Positions 7,469-17,209 are shown, numbered from the stretch's first letter. The stretch: DNA of 64,000 bases from JBAVVD01 sp049697115 (GCA_049697115.1 JBAVVD010000040.1:62001-126000), one strand, 5' to 3'. Program-made: numbers and translations. Notes: generated by a model not told the origin, from the sequence alone.

Positions 7469-8450
7469 TTTCCTCGAGAGATTGAAGGACCAGGTGGGTG
7501 ACTTCTTCGGGAGTTATTTTTTTCATGCATTCCAGAGATTCACAAGTTCTTTTGTAGCAAAGACTGCATTCAACGGGATGATACGCCACTTTGTCCCTGG
7601 GACTGAAAGGCCCGTTTCTTTGGGGATTTGTGGGGCCAAATAGGCCCACCACAGGAACAGACAACGCACAGGCGGCCTGAAGGGCAAAGGTGTCGCCGCT
7701 CACAACTAGCCCGGCTTCTTGGACTAGCCCCAGGATTTCCTGGATGGAAAAGAAGGGAGCCGGCGGCACGTGTGTTTCCGTACTGATCGCTGCGGCCAGT
7801 TTCCGTTCCACTTCGTTTCCCCACAGGAGAAGGGGGAAAAGAGTTTTCCTGTCCAGACCCTCCAGAACCTTGACCCAGCTTTCAGGAGACCATCTTTTTG
7901 TCCTCCAGGCGGCGCCGACATTAAAAATGACCAGTTTTTTGATTTTCTCATAGCCGAGGGGTTGAAGCTTTTCCTGAACGGCATTCCCAATTTCCTCTGG
8001 AATGGCGAGCGGGAACTGATAGCGGTCTTCGTGAATTCCAAGAAGGCTCAGAAGTTTTAAATTCTTACTGATCACATGACGGGCTTCTGGAATTTCTTCG
8101 ATCCTGTCCGTGTAGAAGTGAGCGGCTAAGGGCTCTTTGAGATTTTTTCTGTGGAAGCCGATTCTTTTGGGCGCTCTGGAGAGAAAAGCGATGAGGCCGG
8201 ATTTCACCAGTCCCTGGAAGTCCAGGGCGATGGAATACTTTTTTGCGATCTTTGTTCGCCATCCCCTTGAGCCGACAACGATGATTTCGTCAATTCCCGG
8301 GACAAAATCGAGGATGTCTTTGCCTTTCGTTTCGACAATCCATGTAATTTTTGAGTTCGGATAATTTCTGCGGAGCGCCGCATAGGCGGGCAGTGTGTGG
8401 ATGATATCGCCCAAGGAACTCAGGCGGATGATCAGGAGACAGTCGTTCAC
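7461..8450 (-). CDS. Glycosyltransferase family 9 (LPS heptosyltransferase-like)
   Basis: 329 residues from a GTG at 8450. The N-terminus LLIIRLSSLGDIIHTLPA is the hallmark of heptosyltransferases. The C-terminal half has SGDTFALQAACALSVPVVGLFGPTNP, the nucleotide-sugar binding region. It would transfer heptose from ADP-heptose to the lipopolysaccharide inner core. An upstream in-frame extension to 8624 overlaps the adenylyltransferase gene and has no family similarity. The GTG lies one base past that gene's stop (TGAAGTG) with GGAAAG before it, so it is the likely start. It follows the genes that make ADP-heptose, which supports the substrate. A late CYKRTCESLECMKKI segment is cysteine-rich, as in some family members. 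Confidence 0.88.
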   Translation of the reverse strand: MNDCLLIIRLSSLGDIIHTLPAYAALRRNYPNSKITWIVETKGKDILDFVPGIDEIIVVGSRGWRTKIAKKYSIALDFQGLVKSGLIAFLSRAPKRIGFHRKNLKEPLAAHFYTDRIEEIPEARHVISKNLKLLSLLGIHEDRYQFPLAIPEEIGNAVQEKLQPLGYEKIKKLVIFNVGAAWRTKRWSPESWVKVLEGLDRKTLFPLLLWGNEVERKLAAAISTETHVPPAPFFSIQEILGLVQEAGLVVSGDTFALQAACALSVPVVGLFGPTNPQRNGPFSPRDKVAYHPVECSLCYKRTCESLECMKKITPEEVTHLVLQSLEENG

Positions 8451-8451
8451 T

Positions 8452-8949
8452 TCAGTTCTTTCCGGAGTTACTGGTTTTAATTTTGGCCGCGATTCTGTGC
8501 ATGACCTGTGAGGCCGACCTGATTTTCGGTCCCCCGACGATGGCGATCCGGCCGCCGTAGCTGAGGACGGTCTCTCTTTCGGGAACGGTCTTCCGTGTGT
8601 AGTCAGAGCCTTTCGCATGAACATCCGGTTTTAGAGAAAGAAGAATTTTCTCTACAGTGGGCTCGTCAAATAGGATCAGATAGTCCACGTCGGAGAAAGA
8701 CGAAAGGATTTCCGCGCGTTCTCTTGCCGGAAGAATCGGCCGTCCCTTGCCCTTGAGCCTGCGGACAGAGGCGTCGCTGTTCAGAGCGACCACAAGGAAA
8801 TCGCCTTTTCGCTTCGCTTCTTTCAGATACCGAATATGGCCGGCATGAATCAGGTCGAAGCCGCCGTTGGCCAGGACGATCTTCCTTCCCTTTCTTCTTT
8901 CCTGAGAGATGATTTTTTGGAGCTGGGATAGAGTCTTTAATTTTTTCAA
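8452..8949 (-). CDS. rfaE2: D-glycero-beta-D-manno-heptose 1-phosphate adenylyltransferase
   Basis: 165 residues, the stand-alone C-terminal domain equivalent of HldE. The cytidylyltransferase-like fold is shown by LANGGFDLIHAGHIRYL, whose HxGH motif (His35-Ala-Gly-His38) binds ATP. LNSDASVRRLKGKGRPI and PDVHAKGSDY are conserved family blocks. The usual NGCFD reads NGGFD here, losing a commonly conserved cysteine. The enzyme converts heptose 1-phosphate and ATP to ADP-heptose. It overlaps the kinase gene by 4 nt (ATGA) and precedes the heptosyltransferase. The phosphatase (gmhB) and isomerase (gmhA) of the pathway are not in the window. Confidence 0.9.
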   Translation of the reverse strand: MKKLKTLSQLQKIISQERRKGRKIVLANGGFDLIHAGHIRYLKEAKRKGDFLVVALNSDASVRRLKGKGRPILPARERAEILSSFSDVDYLILFDEPTVEKILLSLKPDVHAKGSDYTRKTVPERETVLSYGGRIAIVGGPKIRSASQVMHRIAAKIKTSNSGKN

Positions 8950-9956
8950 TTTTCCGATATAATCGCCTGTTTGAGTTCGAGGGGAGTGACGGTAGCCGTC
9001 CCTTTTTTCATGACCACGATTCCTCCGGCATAATTGGCGAGCCGGGCGGCCTGGCGAAATGTCGCGCCGCAGGCCAAAGCTGCAGTGAACACGCTGATGA
9101 CCGTGTCGCCGGCCCCTGTGACATCCACGATATCCGGTGTTCCGAAAATAGGGATAATGAAAACAGGCCGGCCTTTTTCAAAAAGAGCCATTCCCTTTGA
9201 TCCCAGAGTGATGAGCGCGGCCGGGGACTGGAGTTTTTTGAGAAGGGTCCTTCCGGCTTTCTGGAGGACGGCCGTATCGCCGCCGAATTGAATCTTCAGT
9301 GCCTCTTCGACTTCCGGTTCGTTGGGCGTAGCGGCGGTGACTCCCCTGAAGGAGAGAAGGCGGAATCGGGAATCGAGCGTGACAGGGATTTTCATCTTCT
9401 TGAAAGGGGGGAAGGCGGTCCTGAAGATATCTTCCTTGACCGTGAAATAATTATAATCAGAGATCAGCAGGGCATCGCATTGGCGTCGGGCTCTTTGAAG
9501 AGACTGCAGGAGTCTATTTTTCAAGAGGCTGTTTTCAGATACTTTTCCCTCGCGGTCGATCCGCAGGATTTGCTGTTTTTTTGTGTTCTCTTCACCGGCC
9601 AGAATCCGCGTTTTCAACGGCGTCGGGAAATCTTTTTCGACAATGAGATATTCCGTTGAGATTCTGTTCTTCTTGAGAAACTGAAAAATTTTCTTCCCTG
9701 AATCGTCCGGTCCGATGACCCCGATCGGCAGGGGTTTCACGCCCAGAGCCTTGAGGTTCAGGATGGAGTTACCGGCTCCGCCCAGAGAGAACTCCCTTGT
9801 CTGATAGGCAAGAATGAGAACCGGAGCCTCCCTGGAAATTCGCCGGGTGTTTCCATAGAGGTATTCATCAAGGATGAAATCGCCCCAGACGGCGATTTTC
9901 TTTCTCGCAAACTGGTCGACCAGGGTGAGTAATTTTCTGTTTTCTTCTTTGAGCAT
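8946..9956 (-). CDS. rfaE1: D-glycero-beta-D-manno-heptose-7-phosphate kinase (PfkB family)
   Basis: 336 residues of the ribokinase/PfkB fold. The N-terminal block (VWGDFILDEYLYGNTRRISREAP) matches HldE kinase domains. FSLGGAGNSILNLKALG is the first PfkB signature, and VDVTGAGDTVISVF near residue 280 carries the catalytic aspartate and anion hole. It phosphorylates heptose 7-phosphate at C1. In many Proteobacteria the kinase and adenylyltransferase are fused; here they are separate, overlapping genes. The ATG at 9956 lies about 9 nt from the predicted transcription start, with no convincing ribosome binding site. It is the first gene of a four-gene minus-strand operon. Confidence 0.9.
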   Translation of the reverse strand: MLKEENRKLLTLVDQFARKKIAVWGDFILDEYLYGNTRRISREAPVLILAYQTREFSLGGAGNSILNLKALGVKPLPIGVIGPDDSGKKIFQFLKKNRISTEYLIVEKDFPTPLKTRILAGEENTKKQQILRIDREGKVSENSLLKNRLLQSLQRARRQCDALLISDYNYFTVKEDIFRTAFPPFKKMKIPVTLDSRFRLLSFRGVTAATPNEPEVEEALKIQFGGDTAVLQKAGRTLLKKLQSPAALITLGSKGMALFEKGRPVFIIPIFGTPDIVDVTGAGDTVISVFTAALACGATFRQAARLANYAGGIVVMKKGTATVTPLELKQAIISEN

Positions 9957-9971
9957 ATGTCCAGCCTGAAA

Positions 9972-10000
9972 TTTCTATCAGAAAAAGGGGAAAAGGTCAA
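9972..10000 (-). promoter_or_regulatory. Promoter of the heptose/LPS operon
   Basis: Minus strand: TTGACC (10000-9995), 17 nt, TAGAAA (9977-9972). The start would be near 9965, giving a 5' leader of only about 9 nt before the ATG at 9956. Confidence 0.45.
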
Positions 10001-10085
10001 ATTCGCGGGGGGATGAAGGCATTGAGAAATATCCCCTCCGGAAAGTGGATTTTAGTTTCACCTCACAATTCATCGGCAGAGGTGA

Positions 10086-10114
10086 TTGCCAAAAATATAA
10101 TAATATTATATAGA
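10086..10114 (+). promoter_or_regulatory. Candidate promoter for the sensor kinase gene
   Basis: TTGCCA (10086-10091), 17 nt, TATAGA (10109-10114), in a very AT-rich stretch (about 10095-10135). It would give a leader of about 100 nt. Confidence 0.35.
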
Positions 10115-10228
10115 TACATATATAAAAAAAGGAAGCTGTCCGTCACATTTTAATCTCAAAGGAAACAGAACCGAGTGCACTCTTCGGATTTGCATGCTTT
10201 GCGAAGACGGAATGCTGAGGATTTGAAT

Positions 10229-13200
10229 ATGAGGCTTTTTGAACCTCTGAAAGTATTTCCTCATCGAGGGGAGAGGTCATTGAATATTGGCCCTTGCATC
10301 CGCCGCATAATTCTCTGGCTCAAAGCCATTGTCCTGCTGGGGGGGATGATTTGGACTCCTGGAGTGAGCTTGGGAGCCCAAGATCTCAGCGTAAAATTCA
10401 ACCACATTACAATCAATGAAGGACTTTCTCAGAGCTACATCTACTGCATATTGCAGGATCGCAGAGGATTTATGTGGTTTGGCACTGAGGATGGTTTAAA
10501 TAAGTATGATGGATACGGATTTAAAATCTATAAGCATGATCCCAAGAGTCCTGACAGTTTGAGCTACAATTACGTAAGGGCGATTCATGAAGATCAATCA
10601 GGATTTATTTGGGTGGGGACATATTCCGGGGGATTGGATAAGTTTGACCCTAAGACAGAGCGGTTTATCCATTGCAGAGCAGACCCGGATAATCCCGATA
10701 GCCTGAGCAGCAACTATGTGAATTCTCTGTATGAAGATCATAATGGATTTCTCTGGATTGGAACAAACGATGGGCTCAACAGGCTGGATCCCAAAACAGG
10801 GCGATTGATCCGGTATCAATCTGTCCCGAATGATCCTTATAGCCTGAGCCACAACAAAGTCAATACGATTTGTGAAGATCGCGAAGGATTTCTGTGGGTT
10901 GGAACAGAGGAAGGACTCAACAGGCTGGACCTGAAAAGAGAGCGATTTCGGCGCTATTACAATGAGCCCAATAATCCGAACAGCCTGAGTAAAAATTCAA
11001 TCAGTTGCATCCGTGAGGACCGAATGGGGCATCTCTGGATCGGCACATTCGGCGGAGGGCTCGACCGGTTGGACCGGGAAAAGGGCCGATTTATCCATCA
11101 CTGCCACAATCCTAATGATCTTTACAGCTTGAGCAACGATTTTGTCAGATTTATTTATGAAGACCATGAAGGTGATCTCTGGATCGGGACTTTCGGAGGC
11201 GGGATTAATAAGTTTGTCCGGGAAAGCAGTCAATTTATTTATTACCAGCACGATCCCAGTGATCCTCATAGTCTCGGGAGCAATGTGATTTTGTCGATCT
11301 ATGAAGATCAATCGAGAATGCTGTGGATAGGAACGTACATTGGGTTGAGCACATTGGATCGAGAGAAGAAGAAATTTGTTCTTTACAGGGCAAAGCCGAA
11401 TGACCCCAACAGCCTGAGTCATGATCATATCTATTCCATTTGCGAAGACCGTTCAGGTATACTTTGGGTCGGCACATATGGCGGGGGGCTCAATCGAATT
11501 GACCGAACGAAGAATATATTCACACGGTACCACATCAATCCCGGTGCATCCAATAGTCTGAGCAGCAATTTAATCCGGTCCATTCAGGAAGATCATTTGG
11601 GGGGTTTCTGGGTCGGGACATACGGGGGTGGACTTAACCGGTTGGACCGAAGGACGGGGAAATTCACGCGCTACCGATATGATCCCGAGGACTCCTCCTC
11701 TCTCAGCAGCGACCTGGTCAGGGTGGTTAGAGAAGACAGCCGGGGAAATCTCTGGATCGGCACTGAAGATGGGCTGAACAAATTCGTGAGAGAGACACAT
11801 TCATTCATTAGGTACAAACATGACTCCCGTAATCCTTTCAGCTTGAGCAGTAATTACATTTATACCATTCAGGAAGATCGGCAGGGGATGCTCTGGATTG
11901 GGGCTCTGGATGGGCTTAATCGATTCGACTCCGATAAGGAAGAATGTATCCGCTTTAAACACGTTCCCGGCGATCCGGGCAGCTTGAGCAGCAGTGAAGT
12001 CCTGTCCCTTTATGAAAACCAATCGGGAGTGCTTTGGATCGGGACGTCGGTGGGACTGAACAAATTTGACAGGGCTCAACGCCGCTTTACATGTTATACG
12101 GAGAAAGATGGACTTTCCAATAATACGGTTTTGAACATAGTGGAAGACGACCAGGGAAATCTCTGGCTCGGAACAAATAAAGGGATTTCGAAGTTCAATC
12201 CTCGAACATTAGATTTTAAGAATTATTATGTCGAAGATGGCCTCCAGAGCAATGAGTTTAATCTGGGAGCGTGTTTTAAAACCCGAAGCGGCGAGATATT
12301 TATGGGCGGCGTTTACGGATTGAACAGTTTTTATCCCGAGCGCATCCGGCAGAATCCTTATGTTCCTTATGTTGTCATCACGGATTTTCAGATCTTCAAC
12401 AGTTCCGTTCCGATCGGCCGAGCAGAAAATGGGCGTTTTATACTGAAGAAATCCATTACAGAAACCGAAGAAATCAAGCTTTCTCATAAAGACCGAGTTC
12501 TGACTTTTGAGTTTGCCGCACTGCATTATGCTTCCCCTGAGAATAATCAATATGCCTATATCATGGAAGGCTTTGAAAATGACTGGAATTATGTCGGTAA
12601 CAGGCGTTTTGTGACTTATACAAACCTACCTCCCGGTGAGTATACATTCAGAGTCAAAGGCTCGAATAGTGACGGCCTCTGGAATGAAAAGGGGACATCG
12701 GTCATTATAAAAATCGCTCCCGCCTTCTGGAATACCTGGTGGTTCAGGGGGCTCGCCGTCCTTTCCGTTTTATTGATGATTGTCGTTATCATCCAGATCA
12801 GAACCCAAACGATCAGGCAAAGATCCAGGCAGCTTGAACAGCGTATCGAAGAGCGAACGATGGAGTTAAAAGCCGCCAATGAAGAGCTGCAGCAGGAAAT
12901 CGGCGAGCGCAAGCACGCCGAGGAAGCTTTGCATGCCCGGCAAGCGTATCTCGACAGGCTTTTCGAGAGCGCTCAAGAAGCGATCGTCATGCTGGATACC
13001 AGTCACAGGATTTCCCGCGTGAATGATGAATTTACAAAATTATTCGGATATTCCCGAGAGGAAGCCATGGGGCGAACCCTGGATGATTTAGTGGCCAGGG
13101 GGGATCTTGCCGAAGACGGCCGCTATTATACGAGACGGTTGGGAGAGGGCAAAAGGTTAGCTTTTGAGTCCGTCCGTCATCGCAAGGATGGGACTTTAAT

Positions 13201-14494
13201 CAATGTCTCCGTCATTGGCGCTCCCATTATTGTCGGCAAGGAAAACGTGGGATTCTACGCCATCTATAGGGACATCACAGGGCTCATAAAGGCTGAAGAG
13301 GATGCCAAGCGGCGAGCGGCTCAGGCTGCACTTCTGTATAAAGTGGGTCAACGAGTGAGCAGTAAACTGGATTCCCAGGCGCTACTGTCCGAAATCGTGA
13401 CCACAATTCGGGATGCTTTTAATTATTACGGAGTGATGCTGTTGTTGCTTGATGAGAGGAGAGAGAGTCTCATATTGCAGGCGATTGCCGGAGGGTATGA
13501 GGATGTCTTTCCGAAAAATCTGACTCATGCCGTCGGGGAAGGTATGATTGGGTATGCGGCAGAGACCGGAAAAATTCAGGTCAGTGGCGATGTCAGCCAG
13601 AATCCCCATTTTGTGCAAATATCCGTTGAGAAAACCAAGTCGGAGCTTTCAGTGCCCGTTAAGAGCGGAGAGAGAGTCATTGGTGTGCTCGACATTCAGA
13701 GCGATGAATATAACGCTTTTAATGAGACCGATGTGGCCGCCATGGAAACACTGAGCACCCAGATTGCGACAGCTATAGAGAATGCCGAACTCTACAGAGA
13801 GGCCCAAAGAGAAATCACAGAGCGCAAACAGGCCGAAAACATGCTCAAGACATTGCTTAAAGAGAAAGAGGTGCTTCTTAAAGAGATCCACCATCGGGTC
13901 AAAAACAATATGCAGATTGTTTCCTCTCTTCTCAACCTTCAAGCCAGCCATGTCAAGAGCGAGAAGATTCGAGACATGTTTAAAAAGAGCAGGAACCGCA
14001 TTTTTACCATGGCCCTCATCCATGAAAAGCTGTATCAATCAAAGGATTTGGCCTGGATTGACTTCGGCCAGTACATCCGGGGCCTGATCGTCCATTTATC
14101 CAACTCTTACAGGATCGACGCGCATAGTGTTCATTTGAGGGGCGAAGTTGATGAAGTGTTCCTCGATGTCAACGAAGCGATTCCTTGCGGACTGATCGTC
14201 AATGAGCTTGTCTCCAATGCCCTCAAGTATGCTTTCCCGGAGGGCCGGCGGAGGATCAAACGAGCCGGACGGAAAAATGAAATATGCATCCGCATGGACA
14301 AGGATGAAAATGGACAGGTGACTCTGAGTGTTCGGGATAATGGCGTGGGACTTCCGGAGGATCTGGACATTCGAAAAACCGAATCTTTGGGGCTTCAATT
14401 AGTCAGCGATTTAGTGACCCAGCTGGACGGTTCCATAGAGCTCGAGAGAAGCAGAGGCACAGAATTCAAGATCACATTCAGATCCGTCAAATAA
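10229..14494 (+). CDS. Propeller sensor histidine kinase (Reg_prop x14, Y_Y_Y, PAS, GAF, HisKA_2, HATPase_c)
   Basis: About 1421 residues. A signal anchor (about 26-46) leads to fourteen propeller blades (about 64-715), each near 47-49 residues with a (Y/R)EDxxGxLWIGTxxGGLNRxD core. Fourteen blades match the double seven-bladed periplasmic sensors of the BT4663 hybrid-kinase type. A Y_Y_Y domain follows (about 720-845), then one span (about 835-857), a coiled coil, PAS (about 905-1025), GAF (about 1030-1185), a HisKA_2 box EIHHRVKNNMQIVSSLLN with His1221/1222, and HATPase_c with NELVSNALKYAF and DNGVGLP. Start: ATG 10229 has GAGG 8 nt upstream; GTG 10175 is an alternative. The ligand is unknown. 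Unlike hybrid systems, its receiver is a separate gene just downstream. Confidence 0.92.
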   Translation: MRLFEPLKVFPHRGERSLNIGPCIRRIILWLKAIVLLGGMIWTPGVSLGAQDLSVKFNHITINEGLSQSYIYCILQDRRGFMWFGTEDGLNKYDGYGFKIYKHDPKSPDSLSYNYVRAIHEDQSGFIWVGTYSGGLDKFDPKTERFIHCRADPDNPDSLSSNYVNSLYEDHNGFLWIGTNDGLNRLDPKTGRLIRYQSVPNDPYSLSHNKVNTICEDREGFLWVGTEEGLNRLDLKRERFRRYYNEPNNPNSLSKNSISCIREDRMGHLWIGTFGGGLDRLDREKGRFIHHCHNPNDLYSLSNDFVRFIYEDHEGDLWIGTFGGGINKFVRESSQFIYYQHDPSDPHSLGSNVILSIYEDQSRMLWIGTYIGLSTLDREKKKFVLYRAKPNDPNSLSHDHIYSICEDRSGILWVGTYGGGLNRIDRTKNIFTRYHINPGASNSLSSNLIRSIQEDHLGGFWVGTYGGGLNRLDRRTGKFTRYRYDPEDSSSLSSDLVRVVREDSRGNLWIGTEDGLNKFVRETHSFIRYKHDSRNPFSLSSNYIYTIQEDRQGMLWIGALDGLNRFDSDKEECIRFKHVPGDPGSLSSSEVLSLYENQSGVLWIGTSVGLNKFDRAQRRFTCYTEKDGLSNNTVLNIVEDDQGNLWLGTNKGISKFNPRTLDFKNYYVEDGLQSNEFNLGACFKTRSGEIFMGGVYGLNSFYPERIRQNPYVPYVVITDFQIFNSSVPIGRAENGRFILKKSITETEEIKLSHKDRVLTFEFAALHYASPENNQYAYIMEGFENDWNYVGNRRFVTYTNLPPGEYTFRVKGSNSDGLWNEKGTSVIIKIAPAFWNTWWFRGLAVLSVLLMIVVIIQIRTQTIRQRSRQLEQRIEERTMELKAANEELQQEIGERKHAEEALHARQAYLDRLFESAQEAIVMLDTSHRISRVNDEFTKLFGYSREEAMGRTLDDLVARGDLAEDGRYYTRRLGEGKRLAFESVRHRKDGTLINVSVIGAPIIVGKENVGFYAIYRDITGLIKAEEDAKRRAAQAALLYKVGQRVSSKLDSQALLSEIVTTIRDAFNYYGVMLLLLDERRESLILQAIAGGYEDVFPKNLTHAVGEGMIGYAAETGKIQVSGDVSQNPHFVQISVEKTKSELSVPVKSGERVIGVLDIQSDEYNAFNETDVAAMETLSTQIATAIENAELYREAQREITERKQAENMLKTLLKEKEVLLKEIHHRVKNNMQIVSSLLNLQASHVKSEKIRDMFKKSRNRIFTMALIHEKLYQSKDLAWIDFGQYIRGLIVHLSNSYRIDAHSVHLRGEVDEVFLDVNEAIPCGLIVNELVSNALKYAFPEGRRRIKRAGRKNEICIRMDKDENGQVTLSVRDNGVGLPEDLDIRKTESLGLQLVSDLVTQLDGSIELERSRGTEFKITFRSVK

Positions 14495-14507
14495 GGAAAG
14501 ACGTTTT

Positions 14508-14921
14508 TTGAATATAAAAAAATTGAAGATATTGGTGGTTGAGGATGAATGTGTCGTTGCGCGGGACATTCAGAAAATGTTGAGAAGAATGGGATATGAC
14601 TCACCTGTGATTGCCCTTTCAGGTGAGGAAGCGCTCCAAAAAGCGGAGGAGATGTGCCCGGATATCATTCTCATGGATGTCAAATTAAGAAAAGAAATGG
14701 ATGGAATAGAGACGGCCAAACGGATTCGCGTCCGCTTCAATTCCCAGGTGATTTACATTTCTGCCTCAATGGACGAGAAAACAGTGAGGCAGGCAAAGGA
14801 TTCAGAGGTGTTTTATTTCCTCTCCAAGCCGATCCAGGAGGGCGACCTCCAAGATATTATCGAGAAAGCCTATTCGGAATCGCAGACGGAAATGAAAATT
14901 CGGAGAAAAGCGGGTTCATAA
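14508..14921 (+). CDS. Stand-alone receiver-domain response regulator
   Basis: 137 residues, essentially one REC domain. It has the acidic pair Glu12-Asp13 (VVEDE), phospho-acceptor Asp57 (IILMDVKL), a switch residue in YISAS (85-87) and Lys107 (LSKP). There is no DNA-binding or enzymatic output domain, only a basic tail of about 15 residues. The start is TTG at 14508, with AAGGAAAG ending 7 nt before it; no ATG alternative preserves the first beta strand. It lies 13 nt after the HisKA_2 sensor and should be its phosphorylation partner. Such receivers often accept phosphate from HisKA_2/HWE kinases, and the downstream target is not evident here. Confidence 0.9.
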   Translation: MNIKKLKILVVEDECVVARDIQKMLRRMGYDSPVIALSGEEALQKAEEMCPDIILMDVKLRKEMDGIETAKRIRVRFNSQVIYISASMDEKTVRQAKDSEVFYFLSKPIQEGDLQDIIEKAYSESQTEMKIRRKAGS

Positions 14922-15057
14922 TAATTCTGTTTAAGAAAAAGACCTGAACAGTTCTTCTATTGTCATTATCTTCTGATTTTGATAGAAATAAATCTTTAAT
15001 TTTTTCATGATTTTAAAACTTGAAACCCGGCCGATTTCTTTTAAGGAGGAAGAATCC

Positions 15058-17181
15058 GTGAAACGAAAAATTTCTCATTTTGGCATCGTATTATTTGTAC
15101 TTCTCCTTGGCTTCATCTCTCCGGCGCTGCCCGCAGAAGCCCCTTCAATTGCCGGACACTGGGAGGGAGCTATCGATATTCCGGGGATGAAGATGGAAGT
15201 CCACATCGACTTCAGCCAGGCGGCCGACAGTACCTGGAAGGGAGACATTTCCATTCCCCAGCAGAACGCCAAGGACCTTCCGCTCACGGGGATCAATGTC
15301 GAAGAATTGAAGGTGACATTCTCCATCGCCGGAGTTCCAGGAGATCCCACATTCAAAGGGACATTGAGCGAGGACGAAAAGCAAATAACGGGCGAATTCT
15401 CCCAGTCCGGTCAGACCTTTCCTTTCGTCCTCAGCCGGGAAGTCGACCCTGCGGCCAAGGCCAGAAAATCCCTGGAGGGATTTGATGAGGTTATCAAAAG
15501 CGCCCTCAAGAGCCTCAAGGTGCCGGGAGTGGCCATAGCCATCGTCAAGGACAAAGAAGTCATTTTTGCCAAAGGATTCGGCTTTAAAGACATGGACATG
15601 CAGCTTCCTATGACGGCCGACACTCTTCTGGCCATCGGCTCGGCGTCCAAAGCTTTCACCACTTTTGCCCTGGGAACACTGGCCGATGAAGGAAAAATGG
15701 AATGGAACAAGCCTCTGCGCCACTACATCACCTGGTTTCGCTTGATGGACGCGAGTATCGGCGAGCGGCTGACTCCCCGCGACCTGGTGACTCACCGCTC
15801 AGGTCTTCCGCGGCATGACCTTGTCTGGTACAACAATTACACCGCCAGCCGGGAGGAATTCGTGAGAAGGCTGGCTTATCTTGAGCCTACAGCCGATCTA
15901 CGGGAAAAATTCCAGTACAACAACCTGATGTTTCTTACAGCCGGTTATCTGGTCGAGGTGCTGACCGGAAAACCCTGGGAGGATTCCATCCGCGCTCTGG
16001 TCTTTAATCCTCTGGACATGAAGCGGTCCAATTTTTCCGTGAATGACTCGCAGAAAGACAGTGATTTTGCTCAGCCCTACCTCTACAGGAATGGGAAGCT
16101 GGAAAAGATTCCATTCCGGAACATTACCAACATAGGCCCGGCCGGTGCCATCAACTCCAGCGTCAACGAGATGAGCCACTGGCTCATCGTCCACCTCAAC
16201 AACGGAAAATATTTAAACAGACAGGTCATCAACGCCACCACCCTTCAGGACATGCATCTGGCTCATATGCCGATGGGAAGCACTCCTTCAAGGCCAGAAA
16301 TATCACCTCCCGATTACGGCATGGGATGGATGGTGGATGTTTATCGTGGACACGGCCGCATCCATCACGGCGGCAATATCGACGGCTTCTCGGCCATGGT
16401 GAGCATGCTCCCCCAGGATGGGTTTGGCTTCGTTGTGCTCGCCAATAAAAACGCCACGGCCCTGCCTGAGCTTCTCATCCGCACGGCCACAGACCGGCTT
16501 CTGGGGCTCGAGGCGATCGATTGGATTGGCGAAGCCGCCAAAAGGCAGGAAGAGGCCGAGCAGGCCCAGAAAAAAGCGCAGGAAAAGAAGGAAGTCAGAA
16601 GAAAGTCAGGTACTTCTTTTTCCCACAGGATTGAAGAATATGCCGGAGATTATTTCCATCCCGGATATGGAGACCTGAAAGTGTCGCTCGAAGGAGAGAA
16701 GCTGACCTTTGGCTATAATGGCATCACAACTCCTCTCGAACACTGGCATTATGAAACTTTTAACGGCGGAAAAGCGGACGACCCCACCTTTGAAGACATG
16801 AAACTCACATTCCAGACAGACGTCAACGGGAATGTGGCGGCTGTTGCCGCTCCGTTTGAGCCGACCGTTGAAGAAATCATTTTCAAAAAGAAACTTGACG
16901 CGCGGCTTTTCGATCCCGAATACATCAAGAAGTTTGTCGGCAAATATTCATTACTGGGCCAGACATACACGATCGGCCTTAAAGGCAACGCGCTCACTCT
17001 GTTTATCCCCGGCCAGCCCGTCTATGACCTTGTGCCGGAGCTCGTCGGGGAATTTTCCATGAAACAGTTGAAAATCGTCAGCCTGAAATTCCTCGTGAAC
17101 GAGAAGGGCGATGTGACGGGGATAGAAATCTATCAGGCCGGCGGAGTGTACGAAGCGAAGCGGATGGAGGAACAGAAGTAA
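15058..17181 (+). CDS. Secreted serine hydrolase (class C beta-lactamase/PBPX family) with N- and C-terminal accessory domains
   Basis: 707 residues from GTG 15058, chosen for AAGGAGGA 7 nt upstream and the signal peptide that follows (about 1-25). An N-terminal beta-rich domain (about 28-130) precedes the catalytic domain (about 140-480). Catalytic motifs are SASK (Ser195, Lys198), YNN (Tyr287) and HHGGNIDGF, corresponding to SxxK, YxN and the third HxG motif. Two lipocalin-like (DUF3471-type) C-terminal repeats follow a charged helical linker rich in Q, K and E (about 500-520). Family members include D-Ala-D-Ala carboxypeptidases, esterases and D-aminopeptidases, so the substrate is undecided. 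A second, shorter member lies at 20652. Confidence 0.88.
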   Translation: MKRKISHFGIVLFVLLLGFISPALPAEAPSIAGHWEGAIDIPGMKMEVHIDFSQAADSTWKGDISIPQQNAKDLPLTGINVEELKVTFSIAGVPGDPTFKGTLSEDEKQITGEFSQSGQTFPFVLSREVDPAAKARKSLEGFDEVIKSALKSLKVPGVAIAIVKDKEVIFAKGFGFKDMDMQLPMTADTLLAIGSASKAFTTFALGTLADEGKMEWNKPLRHYITWFRLMDASIGERLTPRDLVTHRSGLPRHDLVWYNNYTASREEFVRRLAYLEPTADLREKFQYNNLMFLTAGYLVEVLTGKPWEDSIRALVFNPLDMKRSNFSVNDSQKDSDFAQPYLYRNGKLEKIPFRNITNIGPAGAINSSVNEMSHWLIVHLNNGKYLNRQVINATTLQDMHLAHMPMGSTPSRPEISPPDYGMGWMVDVYRGHGRIHHGGNIDGFSAMVSMLPQDGFGFVVLANKNATALPELLIRTATDRLLGLEAIDWIGEAAKRQEEAEQAQKKAQEKKEVRRKSGTSFSHRIEEYAGDYFHPGYGDLKVSLEGEKLTFGYNGITTPLEHWHYETFNGGKADDPTFEDMKLTFQTDVNGNVAAVAAPFEPTVEEIIFKKKLDARLFDPEYIKKFVGKYSLLGQTYTIGLKGNALTLFIPGQPVYDLVPELVGEFSMKQLKIVSLKFLVNEKGDVTGIEIYQAGGVYEAKRMEEQK

Positions 17182-17209
17182 AGCGCTGCTCTCTATTCGT
17201 GTTCCATTG

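Noticed and set aside
10421..12375. Tandem repeats of about 141-147 bp
   Set aside because: They are the coding repeats of the fourteen propeller blades, with codon-level divergence, not satellite DNA or CRISPR.
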